Below, in pieces: positions 47,772 through 57,583 of a DNA stretch of 62,025 bases (positions are counted from its first letter, which is position 1; each line of letters begins with the position of its first letter). The notes beneath the pieces are model-generated. The model was given only the letters and a program-made list of their open reading frames with translations. It did no database searches and was not told the origin of the DNA. The position numbers were made by a program, and so were the translations under genes. This DNA is from Bugula neritina (Eukaryota; Bryozoa; Gymnolaemata; Cheilostomatida; Bugulidae), in the NCBI GenBank assembly GCA_964035545.1, contig CAXIUT010000167.1, positions 1 through 62,025 of the forward strand, in the 5' to 3' direction.

Positions 47772-48559
47772 ATGGATCATATTGAAGATGTATAGTTGTA
47801 AGTCGAAGGCAAAGAATAAATATAGGATCTCGAGCTGCAGATGATTGAGGCTTAGGAGTACTAGCAAGAATTAGAAGAGCGATCTCAGAGAATGGTTTAG
47901 AAACAGGAAGAATAGTTGAATCAGATGGTTTAATAAAAATAAAAAACATAACTCAAAGCAGTTAAAAACCCAATATCTCCCTACATGATGTTTGTTGGTA
48001 GTTGGAAGAAGAATCATCCTAATTAAAAATTCAATGTGGCTTTGTTGGGTCCAATGTGGAAAGAGATGAGTTTTGTTGAGAGGCAGACATACTAGACAGA
48101 ATATAAATAAAAAAGAAAGCTGTATTATTGTTTGTATATAGGTATGAAGAGTATCAGGCTGCTTATCAGATTTAAAATCCTGGTGTTCAATTGAAATAAA
48201 CTTCAAAATACTTGTTTCCTCTTCATAGAATCAAAGCTATTATGAGACAAGATGATTATTATGCTCCTAAAACAGAAGGAGTTAGTACTATGGAAAAGGC
48301 TACTTAACTATTTGCTTAAAATATGCTTTAAGAGGTGAAGAGAATGAGTGAGGGAAAGAATAGGATAGATTATAGGTTGCTATATGACTGTATTAGTATT
48401 TTACTTGTTATTTAGACAATGTAAGATCGTTTTCGTTTTTGGAGCCTTTAATTTAGGAGCATAACAGGTAGAATGGAGATGTTAAAAGCAAAAAAACTAA
48501 ACCTGAAATTAGATTATAAGTTGAGTAGGGTGAGAAGAGAGGAGGAGATATGGCTTTGA
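47772..48559 (+). CDS. HMG-box plus histone-fold protein
   Basis: 255 residues. An acidic coiled-coil start (residues 1-70) is followed by an HMG box (KNPISPYMMFVGSWKKNHP..FNVALLGPMWKEMSFVERQ..YEEYQAAYQ, about 75-150) and a histone fold of the NF-YC/CHRAC/DPB type (FPLHRIKAIMRQDDYY..MEKATELFAENMLEEVKRM, about 165-225). A basic helical tail ends the protein. A 20-nt intron at 48122-48141 restores the HMG helix 3 exactly. The combination suggests a chromatin-remodelling or replication-associated DNA-binding factor. It ends about 150 nt before internal array 3. Confidence 0.75.
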
Positions 48560-48707
48560 CTTCAGGTAAGAAATAAGTGAGGCAAGTAAAGAAGGCAGTT
48601 GAGAATAAGACGAGGGTCAGATGAGTTTGGATTTATTTGTGACGAAGCAAAGATGATACTATCTTATTTAAATTAATATAAATTGAATTTATTATTATAA
48701 TAAATCA

Positions 48708-48784
48708 GGGGTTGGGGTTGGGGTTGGGGTTGGGGTTGGGGTTGTGGGTTGGGGTTGGGGTTGGGGTTGGGGTTGGGGTTGGGG
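48708..48784. repeat. Internal telomere-repeat array 3 (G4T2 on + strand, one variant)
   Basis: GGGGTT hexamers with one irregular unit (GTTGTGGGTT) lie between the HMG/histone-fold gene and an AT-rich stretch. It is the only internal array clearly outside any convincing gene. The orientation matches the other internal arrays. Confidence 0.94.
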
Positions 48785-49138
48785 ATCGTTTTTATTGTTA
48801 TTTTTAATCTTGATTATTTCTAAAATATTATAATTAACTTTTATTGAATTATAAATCACAAGATAAATACCTGGGTCATTCAATACTAAGTCCTATTACT
48901 TAAGCATGGTTTGGTAATCGTAGACATCTCTTTCTATAATAAAAATAAATCATTTTTAGTAAATTATATTTTAGTATAGGATTTTAGAATTGTCTCTTTG
49001 GAAGAGTTTTAAATTAGGATTTAGATATAACTTGAAGAATTATATCAGATATCCTAATTTTTTTCTAAATTATAAAATTTATCAGTGATTAGTATAAATA
49101 TTTTAAAGTGATAATAAATTTCTTCACATTTCCTAAAC
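48785..49138. other. AT-rich region, no gene seen
   Basis: About 350 nt right of array 3. A minus-strand frame starting at 48883 runs into the array as Pro-Gln repeats but has no coding-like features before it and was not accepted as a gene. Confidence 0.4.
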
Positions 49139-49336
49139 TTAGGAAGACTTTGAATACATACTCAAATAGCTCAAAAGGTAAATATTCTCCAACCTGAACT
49201 TTCTTAACCATAAGAGTTGTCCTGCTCTTGGCTTTAACTCTAAAAGTTTCAAAATAAGTTCAAATAGATTGATCCCAAAGGACATAAACCAATGAAAGAA
49301 TGTTGATATAAACTCACCATCAGCATAATTATTCAA
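49139..49336 (-). CDS. Short possible coding fragment
   Basis: The minus strand reads NNYADGEFISTFFHWFMSFG and LILKLLELKPRAGQLLWLRK, a plausible helical, partly hydrophobic segment with stops TAA/TAG read as Glu to a TGA just below 49139. No ATG is present in this frame; one-base repair would extend it upstream. No family was recognised. It may be one exon of a small gene or chance. Confidence 0.25.
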   Translation of the reverse strand: MNNYADGEFISTFFHWFMSFGINLFELILKLLELKPRAGQLLWLRKFRLENIYLLSYLSMYSKSS

Positions 49337-49646
49337 AGGTCACTTCCTTTTTATGAGATTAATTGAAAAAGTTTGCTTGACGAAGGAGATTTCACCCTAA
49401 ATACTTAATAGAAATAAGTTTGTTTTGAGAAAAAGAGAAGTAATCCTGGTTCTACTTGCCTTTTATTGACAAAAGAGCATTTGATCTAAGCTTAAAATGG
49501 TCAAATTAAAAAGAGTTGATAACTTATTGAAATGATTTTTTTAGAAAGTAGAGGGCGGTAATAAAAAAAATAAAGTAAAAAACTTTTACAATAAAAATAG
49601 AAAATTAATGTAAAGTAAAAAATAAGCTAGTTAGAAGTAAAACAAG

Positions 49647-49962
49647 ATGTTCAAGCAATCTTTTGACTCTCTTTTACTAAATAGAAGAAGTAATAAAATG
49701 ATTTATAGGTGGAATGACTTTTATTGAGAATTTCTTTATTTGTAAACTTATTGTTGTAAAAAACGTAAGAAGAAGGAGAAAATATCTCAAATATGCAGAT
49801 AATATCGATTTAACTAAATTTATTGGGAAAAAATAAAAAACAAAGGATATTTATCTTTAAAAATAAGATAAGTGACCTTATTTGAGATCCAAATAGTCAG
49901 AAAGTCCAAAAAAAGAGTTTTCAGAAACAAATTAATTTGAGTTAAATAAAAACAGGTTTATT
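49647..49962 (+). CDS. Possible small basic protein with an in-frame TGA
   Basis: ATG at 49647 opens MFKQSFDSLLLNRRSNK; a TGA follows after 26 residues. Coding-like sequence continues in the same frame (LETYCCKKRKKKEKISQIC) to TGA near 49962. The internal TGA could be a consensus error or an unrecognised intron; with TGA used as stop everywhere else, recoding is unlikely. No domain was recognised. Confidence 0.25.
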
Positions 49963-49998
49963 GGATTAATTGAATTCGATAATATTTTTCAAAATTCA

Positions 49999-50600
49999 AT
50001 GCAAAACTACATTTTAAATGCTTCTGATAGAAAAAGAGAAGATGAAAATGCTAATGCTGGATCATGGTCAACTGAAGAGAACCTTAATTACGTTGTGTTT
50101 ATCGATATTCATAAAAAGTCAATGACTTCAAAAAAGAAAATGAGGTACAACCAAATCTATCAAGAGAAATGCAGTTTTATCCAAAGCTTTCAGCGTTTGT
50201 CAAGACTCGAACCTGCTCTCAGTGTCGCAGTCATCATCAGAAACTCTTCGCTAAGTTCAAATACATCACCAAAATCAGAGATTTTTTCAAGGCACCCTTT
50301 GGAGTCTAGCCTTATAAGCAAAAGTTCAATGAAGGAGTCTTGAAGATGGAAGAAATAAACCGTCGCTGGGAAGCAGGAGAGCCTTTAAATGAGTATTCTG
50401 AGCCTTCTTCTTAAAATAGAGAAGAGTAAGTAGTGCAAAATTAGGAGATAATACCTATGGGGCCAATTCCTCAGTTTGTTCCAATGCCATGCTTTTATCT
50501 AGGTTACGGAGTACCTATGAATGGTTTTGAGGGTGTATACAATTGGTTCCCAGTCGATAATCAAGTGAATACTAGTCTAGGTAGTTTATTCTTGCAATGA
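49999..50600 (+). CDS. Myb-like SHAQKYF-type DNA-binding protein
   Basis: About 200 residues with one missing A near 50168. The N-terminal half contains GSWSTEENLNYVVFIDIHKK, then YPKLSAFVKTRTCSQCRSHH followed by QKLF. This has the W..EE start and R(T)..QCRSHHQK core of SHAQKYF-class Myb domains, which are abundant in ciliates. The C-terminal half is acidic, then Pro/Gly/aromatic-rich (PMGPIPQFVPMPCFYLGYG), suitable as an activation or interaction region. A nuclear regulatory role is inferred. Confidence 0.65.
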
Positions 50601-50659
50601 ATTGATTTAAGAATCAATTGTTTGATAATAATTTGTAAATATCAATTATTATATGAATA

Positions 50660-51165
50660 TCAGATTATTCTATAGAATATTTAACTTGACTAAGATATTT
50701 ATTCTTTTATTTTTATATGATAGCAAAGAAATTGTTTGTTATTTTATTGAACTCAGATAAAATACAATAATCAACATAAAAAATATTTGGACTCTTAGCT
50801 TTCTAAAGAAATTAGATTAATCTTTGATTTTTATGCTATTTTCAATTGGACATATTTTTCTTTATTTATTTATGACAAAAACATGATATTTATATTCTTC
50901 TTTCAAGTTTTTTTGATAAAAATGTTCTTTGCTAAATTCAATCATCACATCTTGATACTTTATATCCATTTTTCATTAGGTTAACATTTTATTGACTTCA
51001 TTTAACGAATAGAGCTATTTACTATTAAATAGTAAATGTACTTTCTTTCGAATATCAATATAAAATGTGCTTAAACTTTTTATTTCAATGGAAAGGATTT
51101 ATATTAGTAGCAAAATAGATCATTTTGCACCTTAAATATTGAGAAAGGTCAAGAGTCAGATCCAT
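50660..51165 (-). CDS. Possible protein-coding segment with shifts, unrecognised
   Basis: Starting at ATG 51165 (MDLTLDLSQYLRCKMIYFAT), coding-like segments continue in shifting frames: FYIDIRKKVHLLFNSKELYS, then MDIKYQDVMIEFSKEHFYQK and HVFVINKERKICPIENSIKI. Boundaries are approximate and the 3' end is not defined, since the last frame stays open into the antisense of the Myb-like gene. No domain was recognised. Confidence 0.3.
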
Positions 51166-51413
51166 TGTTTGTCTGATTTCTTTTTTATTTGGAATATTTT
51201 TTATCATAATATTCTATTCTTTTTTATTTTTAATAGGAGGTAATCATTGGGATTTGATTTTAAGAGAATCATAAAAATATTAATTTATTTATTTTATTAA
51301 TTAAAATAATATTTCTTGAAAATTTAATTAGATGTTATTTTTTGAAAAAAGAAAAAGAAAGATAATTCTTAAGACAGTGAAAGAGTATAAAATAAAAATA
51401 GATATAAAAGGGA

Positions 51414-52274
51414 TCATTCTTAAATATCAAGTAAAGAAATAATGTCTTGAAGTAAATCGTCATCAAAGTTTTAATTAATTTATAGCAACATGAGGAGATA
51501 AATATCTTTCAGTCTTAGGAACTAGGAAATTAAGTAACTATTGGGGAAATATTACTTTATCAAATCGATTCCAAGCTTTGCTTGTTATCCTTTATCAGAA
51601 GATAATGCCTTGATTGAGTTGCTAGAAGTGAACTTACTATAATTTATTTTCAACGAATTGTCTAAATATACAAATGCTAGCGTTACAAAACCAGATGGAT
51701 TTTTATAATTTTTATTTCTTAATATCCATCCAATCTTTGAGTGATTATTTATTTTGAAAAAAGCTATTTTGTCATAGACTTCTTAGTTCACTATTCTCGA
51801 TTATATTTTTTAAGACTACCAATAGATAAAAGGTGTTCCTGAATAAACAAAATCTTCAAGTCGGTAATAAGCTATTTTTATTATTCTTTTAATTTTGCTA
51901 AATGTGTAAAAGCAAGTTAGTTTAGTCTGATTAAAGGTTGCTATAAATGATTTTAAAAACTATTAAGCAGGAAAGGGAAGTTAAATTTCTTGTTCTTTAT
52001 GATTTTCTAAATTAACTAGAACTAATTTGGTATTAAACTTTAAAAGAAGTATTCGATCAGTCAACATTTCTGGAAAAATATTTATTCTTTATTATCCCTT
52101 CAATATTTTAGACCAACACTTGACACCTTCATAGTTAGAATGATATATTTATTCTTGAGAATCATTTTCTTAGTAACTATGAATCATTACATAAGAATTA
52201 TTAAAGGCTGGAGAAACTAATTTACAATCTATTGATATCTTAATATTGCTTTTTGCAAGTACAGCTCTTAACAT
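51414..52274 (-). CDS. Unrecognised 286-residue protein
   Basis: A single unshifted frame from ATG at 52274 to TGA. The sequence looks globular and beta-rich with regular hydrophobic strands (LVSPAFNNSYVMIHSY, RILLLKFNTKLVLVNLENH, IAYYRLEDFVYSGTPFIYW, GFVTLAFVYLDNSLKI), suggesting a propeller-like or sandwich fold. The C-terminus is helical and acidic. There is no signal peptide. No family was recognised. Confidence 0.55.
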
Positions 52275-52608
52275 AAATATTTATTCTCTTCATTTTATCT
52301 TATAGTTTTTAAATAAGAGTACATTTCTTTAAGATGCTAACAATCACAATAAATAAATATTTAAAACGATTTAAGAGTGATGATTTAATCACTTTAGCTA
52401 ATAATACCAATGAAATTACATTAATTTAAAATTGATTTAAAGATTTAGAGGATAATATTATATATAAATACAAAAATTAATAATATTCTCGATTAAATTT
52501 ATTTGATTATAAAATAATTAAAAAATTGAAAATTAAAAAGATGGTCTATTTTTTAAAACATGATAGCCTTTATAAATTTATCAAATAGAATTTAATATTC
52601 TATTAAAT
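52275..52608. other. AT-rich intergenic region, no gene seen
   Basis: About 330 nt between divergent gene starts, dominated by A/T runs. It probably holds both promoters. No repeat or RNA gene was recognised. Confidence 0.45.
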
Positions 52609-53567
52609 ATGAAATCTTCTTTAAAATAAAAACAAGAGTTTTAATATTTATAAATATTAAAAAAATAGGACCTTTATAACTTCTTAGATATACTATAAAT
52701 TCTATCTCAATATTAAAATTTACCATTATAAGCATTCAATACTCAATTTGTCAAAAATATTTTAGAAAAACAAAAATATAAGTTAAAACATCTAAGATCT
52801 TTAAAATTAAATAAAAATTTACTTTAATCTTTTGTTTCAAAGATTTTTCCTAAATCTATAGAAGATCATTATTATTTTTTTATAATATCAAGAGTTTCAG
52901 GAAAAGTGGCATAAAAACTATTGAATATTATGATTTAGCTTTTTCCACAAATTAATACAACCAACCTTATCAATGTTAATTTATAATAGTAATTTTTTAG
53001 AATTATCAAAGCTCATTCAATAAAAATAAAATATTTCTTATTTTTGGGTTGTAATATTGGAAACAGACTTGGATGTTATTTGTCCAGTTTATCACTCTAA
53101 CGCCTTGAAAGTATTCACATACATTCTGATCCGATTAGTAATATGGAATAAAGCTATTAATGAAACTTAATTTGCCTAACTTGCTATCAATTTAATTAGA
53201 AAATACCAATATGACTAGTGACTGTAGCAAAATATTGAAAAAAAGACCCAACCAGTGCTTATGGGGTCTTAGTTTATATCAAATTAAAGATTTTTATAGC
53301 TTAGTGATTAAATAATTATCACATTTTACTGTTTTAAAAGACAAAAACGAACTCTAACTTACAGTCAAGAATTTAGGATTTAGGTTTTAAAAAGTATTTA
53401 TCTATGTCAACCATTTTGCCAAAGTAAAAATGCTAGGTAAAGATATTAAACGAATTTATTTTACGAGGAAGTATATAGTAAGTGATGACCTTAAAGAAAA
53501 ATATGCATTTTTATCGAATAAAGTACTCAGAATATTGAAAAATAAAATCGGTTTTATTAATTACTGA
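52609..53567 (+). CDS. Leucine-rich protein, unrecognised, one frameshift
   Basis: About 319 residues. The frame is clean to TGA at 53161; adding one A in a short A run near 53149 restores continuation to TGA at 53567. The first part is Lys/Leu/Glu-rich and helical. From about residue 140 irregular leucine-rich segments appear (LSSLSLERLESIHIHSDPIS, LNLPNLLSIELENTNMTSD, CLWGLSLYQIKDFYSLV, VLKDKNELELTVKN), reminiscent of degenerate LRR proteins common in ciliates. No other domain is visible. Confidence 0.5.
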
Positions 53568-53934
53568 TTTTTGAATATCTATATCATTATATTGATTTTA
53601 TAAATAAAAAATAAAAAGTCAAAACAATTAATTTTATCCCAAACTCTATCTCTAGTTTGATAAGATAAATAAGCTCAGATATTAAAATTAAAAAAATCAA
53701 TTCGAATGAATGATAGTTCTAGTGTTATGATATAAAATCATATAGCTTTATTTCACAATATATGAATATTTTAATTATCAAAGGAGAAATTTAGTCTCTT
53801 TTTGATTAATGTTATTTTTAATCTAATTAGTATTATTTATTTGAATTTCTTATTCTATGATATTTAAACAACTTTAAGTAGCAAATTCGTATTTATTTTT
53901 GTTTGATTACTTGTATTATATTTAGTAAAGTTAA
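53568..53934. other. AT-rich intergenic region, no gene seen
   Basis: About 370 nt of very A/T-rich sequence upstream of the RING gene; short A/T runs only, no convincing open frame. Confidence 0.45.
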
Positions 53935-54921
53935 ATGACTTCCATCATTTCTTAGTCTCAATTGACTTAATCAATTCTCTTCCATCACAAACCTTATTCT
54001 AAAGGTCAGATTTTGGACCATAAAACTTGGAGAAACTTCCTTATTTTGGTTTGTTTCATGATGATGCAAACAACAGTAAATGGCATTTGTGAAAGGGTTC
54101 CTTTAAGTGGTTTAAAAAAATGTTAGTTGTGCATTAGTAATGGAACCGTAAAAAGTTGTCGGGTGACTAATAGTGTCTATAGTTAACGAAGATGTCGAAG
54201 TGAATGTTGTTCAAAATAATATAGCTTTGATGTTCCTTCTTCCTGTTCTTCTTCTTTTCCTCTTTCTTCATCTTCCTCTTCGCAAGTGTCAGAATAGACT
54301 TCTACTCTTAGTACGGCCACTATTGTCTTCATTGTATTTATTTCTCTTCCTGTCCTTGTCTGTATTATTGCTATAATTCATTCTTGTGTGACTAATAGAA
54401 ACAGAGAGAGAGCTCGGCCTGCAAGAGTAAGAAGAACTGCAGCTACTTCATTAAAATTAAGTGACTTCGACATAGATGATCGCTTTCCTTATCATGTGGA
54501 TATCAAAGAATCTTGTTCTATCTGTTTGGATAATACTTGTACTCTTGTAACAATATGCGGACATGCCTATCATCCTAGTTGTTTTGCTTCTTGGGTGCAC
54601 AAGAAAGAGAAGTGTCCTAACTGTATGAATCGTTAATTCAATCCCGTGGCTTTTTACTGTGATCAATGTTTCAGAGCGGTTAAGATGAATATTGTGCATA
54701 GGAAAATGAAGGAAGATGAAGTGAGGAAATGGTTGGAGAGTTCAGCAGTTAAATGCGAGACTTGTAGTCATTAAAAGAATGACGATATTTCAATGAATGA
54801 TGAAGAGATAGAGAAGTATCAGGATTGGAAAAGGCCAGAACTACCTGCCAATAGGACTACTAAATCTTTGATTGGATTAATGAATTTGACTGAAAGATAA
54901 AACACAAATAAAGGATCATGA
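53935..54921 (+). CDS. Membrane RING-H2 ubiquitin ligase-like protein
   Basis: 328 residues, unshifted. A hydrophobic stretch near residue 43 (FLILVCFMM) is followed by a Cys-rich ectodomain-like region, a Ser-rich segment and a transmembrane span (IVFIVFISLPVLVCIIAII, about 130-150). The RING finger follows: CSICLDNTC..CGHAYHPSCFASW..CPNC, with Cys and His ligands in C3H2C3 order. A second Cys cluster (FYCDQCF..CETCSH) lies after it. The layout fits transmembrane E3 ligases acting in endomembrane quality control or sorting. Its TGA overlaps an ATG in frame with the next gene. Confidence 0.75.
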
Positions 54922-54941
54922 TTTATCAATATATTGTAGAA

Positions 54942-55580
54942 ATGTTAGTTTTTATGCGACATGCTTAAAGGGGAGACAACTAGTTTCCTCGACAATATTC
55001 CTAGATATCTTTTGACCCACCTATTACAACTGATAGTAAGGAAACTATTCGTAAAACTGTTGATGAGTTGTTAGTTCTTTTCAAAAAACATAAGATAAAG
55101 ACGGTAAATTTGGTTTGTTCTAAGTTTTTGAGGTGTTTGATGACAGCTGAAGAGACAATAAGACTAATAGCAGAGGGTGGAATCGAAGTCAATAGCAAAT
55201 TCAAGATTGATAATAAGGTTGGAGAGTATATGCGAGAAGATTGGTTCAAGTAGTATCCACTAAAGAGTTTAATTTATGATGGTGAACATCGTAAAAAGTA
55301 TATAAAATCAACGAGCTGGAATGAGTAACCAATGGAAGGCCGTTTTGCCTTTCCTGAAAACTATGTGATGTTCCATGAGAGGATGAACCATTATAAGTCA
55401 AATTTGAAGTTTCCAGAGGAGGGACATTGTTTATTGGTGGTAACTCATGGTTTTGTGGTGCGAGAGATGTGTTGGAGGATGAATCAGGTGCCCAACATCC
55501 TGGCAGAGATTCCTTACTGTGGGTATGCTGCTTTTAGTCATGATGGAAGGCAAGATGTGTTGCTAAGAGCGAGACTCTGA
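54942..55580 (+). CDS. Histidine phosphatase superfamily protein
   Basis: 212 residues. Catalytic signature MLVFMRHAERGDNEF near the start: the RHG-type motif with His-10 region nucleophile and the following Glu encoded by TAA. Other landmarks are SKFLRCLMTAEETI (the second Arg region) and LLVVTHGFVVREM (the second catalytic His). This is the layout of branch-1 histidine phosphatases such as the UBASH3/Sts or PGAM groups. Substrate cannot be assigned. An in-frame upstream ATG at 54918 overlaps the RING gene stop; 54942 was chosen because it places the motif at the usual distance. Confidence 0.8.
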
Positions 55581-55691
55581 TTGTTTGATAACTAGTTTAT
55601 TGAATATTGATGATATAGCTATTGCATTACAGTTGTAGATATTTAATGTTACTTTTTAGAATTTGATATAATCGTATTTTAAGAGTGAATA

Positions 55692-55970
55692 ATGGGAACT
55701 ATTTGTTACCAAGGCGATCAAACTCATCGGTAGTATAATCAAGGTTATGGCTATAATCAAGGATATCAACACAATCACTATAACAGAGGACCTGATTATG
55801 TAGTTATTGATGTGAATCGAGGAGGACACCATGGGCATCACGGGCATCATGGACATCATCATCAAGGAGGACATCATCACGGTCACCATGGGCATCATGG
55901 AAATAATAACCAAGGGTTTATTGATAATGGAGGGCATCACGGAGGACATCATGGGCATCATCATCATTGA
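55692..55970 (+). CDS. Small His/Gly-rich protein
   Basis: 92 residues. The N-terminal third is Gln/Tyr/Asn-rich (YNQGYGYNQGYQ), with a short VVIDVNRGG link. The rest is almost entirely GHH-type repeats with two Gln/Asn interruptions, ending HGHHHH. Such His-rich proteins bind Ni, Zn or Cu in other organisms, but direct evidence is lacking. The start is the first ATG. It lies about 80 nt before internal array 4. An opposite-strand Met-rich frame is its shadow. Confidence 0.65.
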
Positions 55971-56050
55971 TGTTTGTTATTGTTATTTGAGTAGATTATT
56001 GACCTTAATTGCAATACATTGAGATGATAAGATAATAGGTATAATAGGTA

Positions 56051-56149
56051 GGGGTTGGGGTTGGGGTTGGGGTTGGGGTTGGGGTTGGGGTTGGGGTTGG
56101 GGTTGGGGTTGGGGTTGGGGTTGGGGTTGGGGTTGGGGTTGGGGTTGGG
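56051..56149. repeat. Internal telomere-repeat array 4 (G4T2 on + strand)
   Basis: Perfect GGGGTT hexamers, the longest internal array, separate the His-rich gene from the 3' end of the CEP95-like gene. On the minus strand a TGA (56150-56152) abuts the array in one frame, while the coiled-coil frame of the gene reads into it as Gln-Pro repeats. Confidence 0.95.
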
Positions 56150-57529
56150 TCATGATGATATTTTAAAGTTTTCCTCCATCTTCGAAATTCATCAATACTT
56201 TTTGGTTATCAGATTTTAATACATTTTATATTTGTTATAATTATTTCTTTTTAGATTCCCTTAACTATTTTCTTTGAGAGATAGTTTTTCTTTTTTCTTC
56301 TTTTCTCATTATTTCTACTTCTTTTTCCAATTTCTTTGCATTTTAATTAAACATTTCTGATTTAACTCTATTTTGATGTTAGGCTGCTTCTATTTCTTGA
56401 GCCAATCTTTCTTGCATGTACTTTTTAGTCTATCTCTATATTCTATTATGGTAGCAATATCGATCAACTTCTTGCTTTCTTATCAACTATGATCTTTATT
56501 AATAAATATATACATCTTTCTGAGATAGGTGGCTTTTTGGTCTCTAAACTGACAGGCGAATGATTGAAAGAAGGTATCGATTTTATCAAAATCTTATCTA
56601 GGCAGTTATTATTTGATGGGTTTGACTGCGTTGGTGGACTTGAGAGTAAGATGTGATTATCTATTTTTTCTAGCTTTGTTATGTTTGATATAACTTTTCA
56701 AGTACATTTTATACTACTATTTTGCTGCTTATATATTTTACATCTTATTTTTACGATTATCTCGTACTCCAGCTTATAGCATTCTTGTTTTTTATTTCAT
56801 TATGGTGTTTACGATAGACTAATGCAAATTTTATCTCTATTTCTTTTTGTTTCTTTCTTTTCTTGTATTTTTTTGCTTGTTTTGCTTCTTTGGGGAAGAG
56901 TTTCTAGGTATTAAATACTAGTTGTCATTTGTAAATTGAACATGTGGCTTTTATTATTCATTTTATCCATTATGTTACCTTTACATCTCATACTATTAAT
57001 CTTTTTTATCTTTTTTAGGATGGATAGCTGGTCTATTTTTAGATCTTTAATGACTAGGTGGTCTTTCCTTTATATTTTTAGATTAAGCTGGTCCTCTTGC
57101 ACTACTAATCACTGGTCTATTATCTTAAACCCCTTCAGAATTATCTTCACTTCTCACGATAGTTGGCCTATCCAATGCTTACTTTATTATTTTACTATAC
57201 TCATGCAATACAACAACCAACCTCTGAATATGTCCAAGATTATATCGAACTATCTCAGATCCATCGACTTTAGATAGATCGATTCTGAGTACTTCTGATA
57301 GCAGTTGTAGTAATAAGTTAAGTTTGTCTTCTGGAGAGGCATCTATTGAGTTGATATCTGTGAATTAGTCTTTTAGTTCTGGGAAGATATATTGGCAGAG
57401 TCGGAGATAGGTTTTGTGATCGACTAGGCAGCCTTAGTTATGGAAGTATTCAACTGGATATTAGATGTTTTGGGCTATCTATTCTAACAGATATAGTAGT
57501 TGAGAGATGAGACTGTTTTGGTGTTTCAT
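56150..57529 (-). CDS. CEP95-like N-terminal domain with coiled coil
   Basis: About 460 residues. The N-terminus (residues 1-125) is helical: YPVEYFHNEGCLVDH, then LLLQLLSEVLRIDLSKVDGS and NLGHIQRLVVVLHEYSK. It resembles the calponin-homology-like DUF found in CEP95 and flagellar proteins. A Pro/Lys/Glu-rich linker and long coiled coil follow (TKKYMQERLAQEIEAAEHQ, KKLEKEVEIMRKEEKRK). One base shift near 56495. The 3' end is ambiguous: either it ends at a TGA touching array 4, after one shift, or it runs into the array. Centrosomal or basal-body localisation is inferred from the family resemblance only. Confidence 0.6.
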
Positions 57530-57583
57530 TGGTAACAAATTATTATATTTTAACGCTATTTTTATTATTAATCAACATATCTA

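Noticed and set aside
48695-48883. Minus-strand frame ending in Pro-Gln and Pro-Thr repeats
   Set aside because: Only about 33 non-repeat codons, no motif; most of it is array 3.
55656-55967. Met-rich membrane-like frame on the minus strand
   Set aside because: It is the antisense of the GHH-repeat gene (CAT codons read as ATG).
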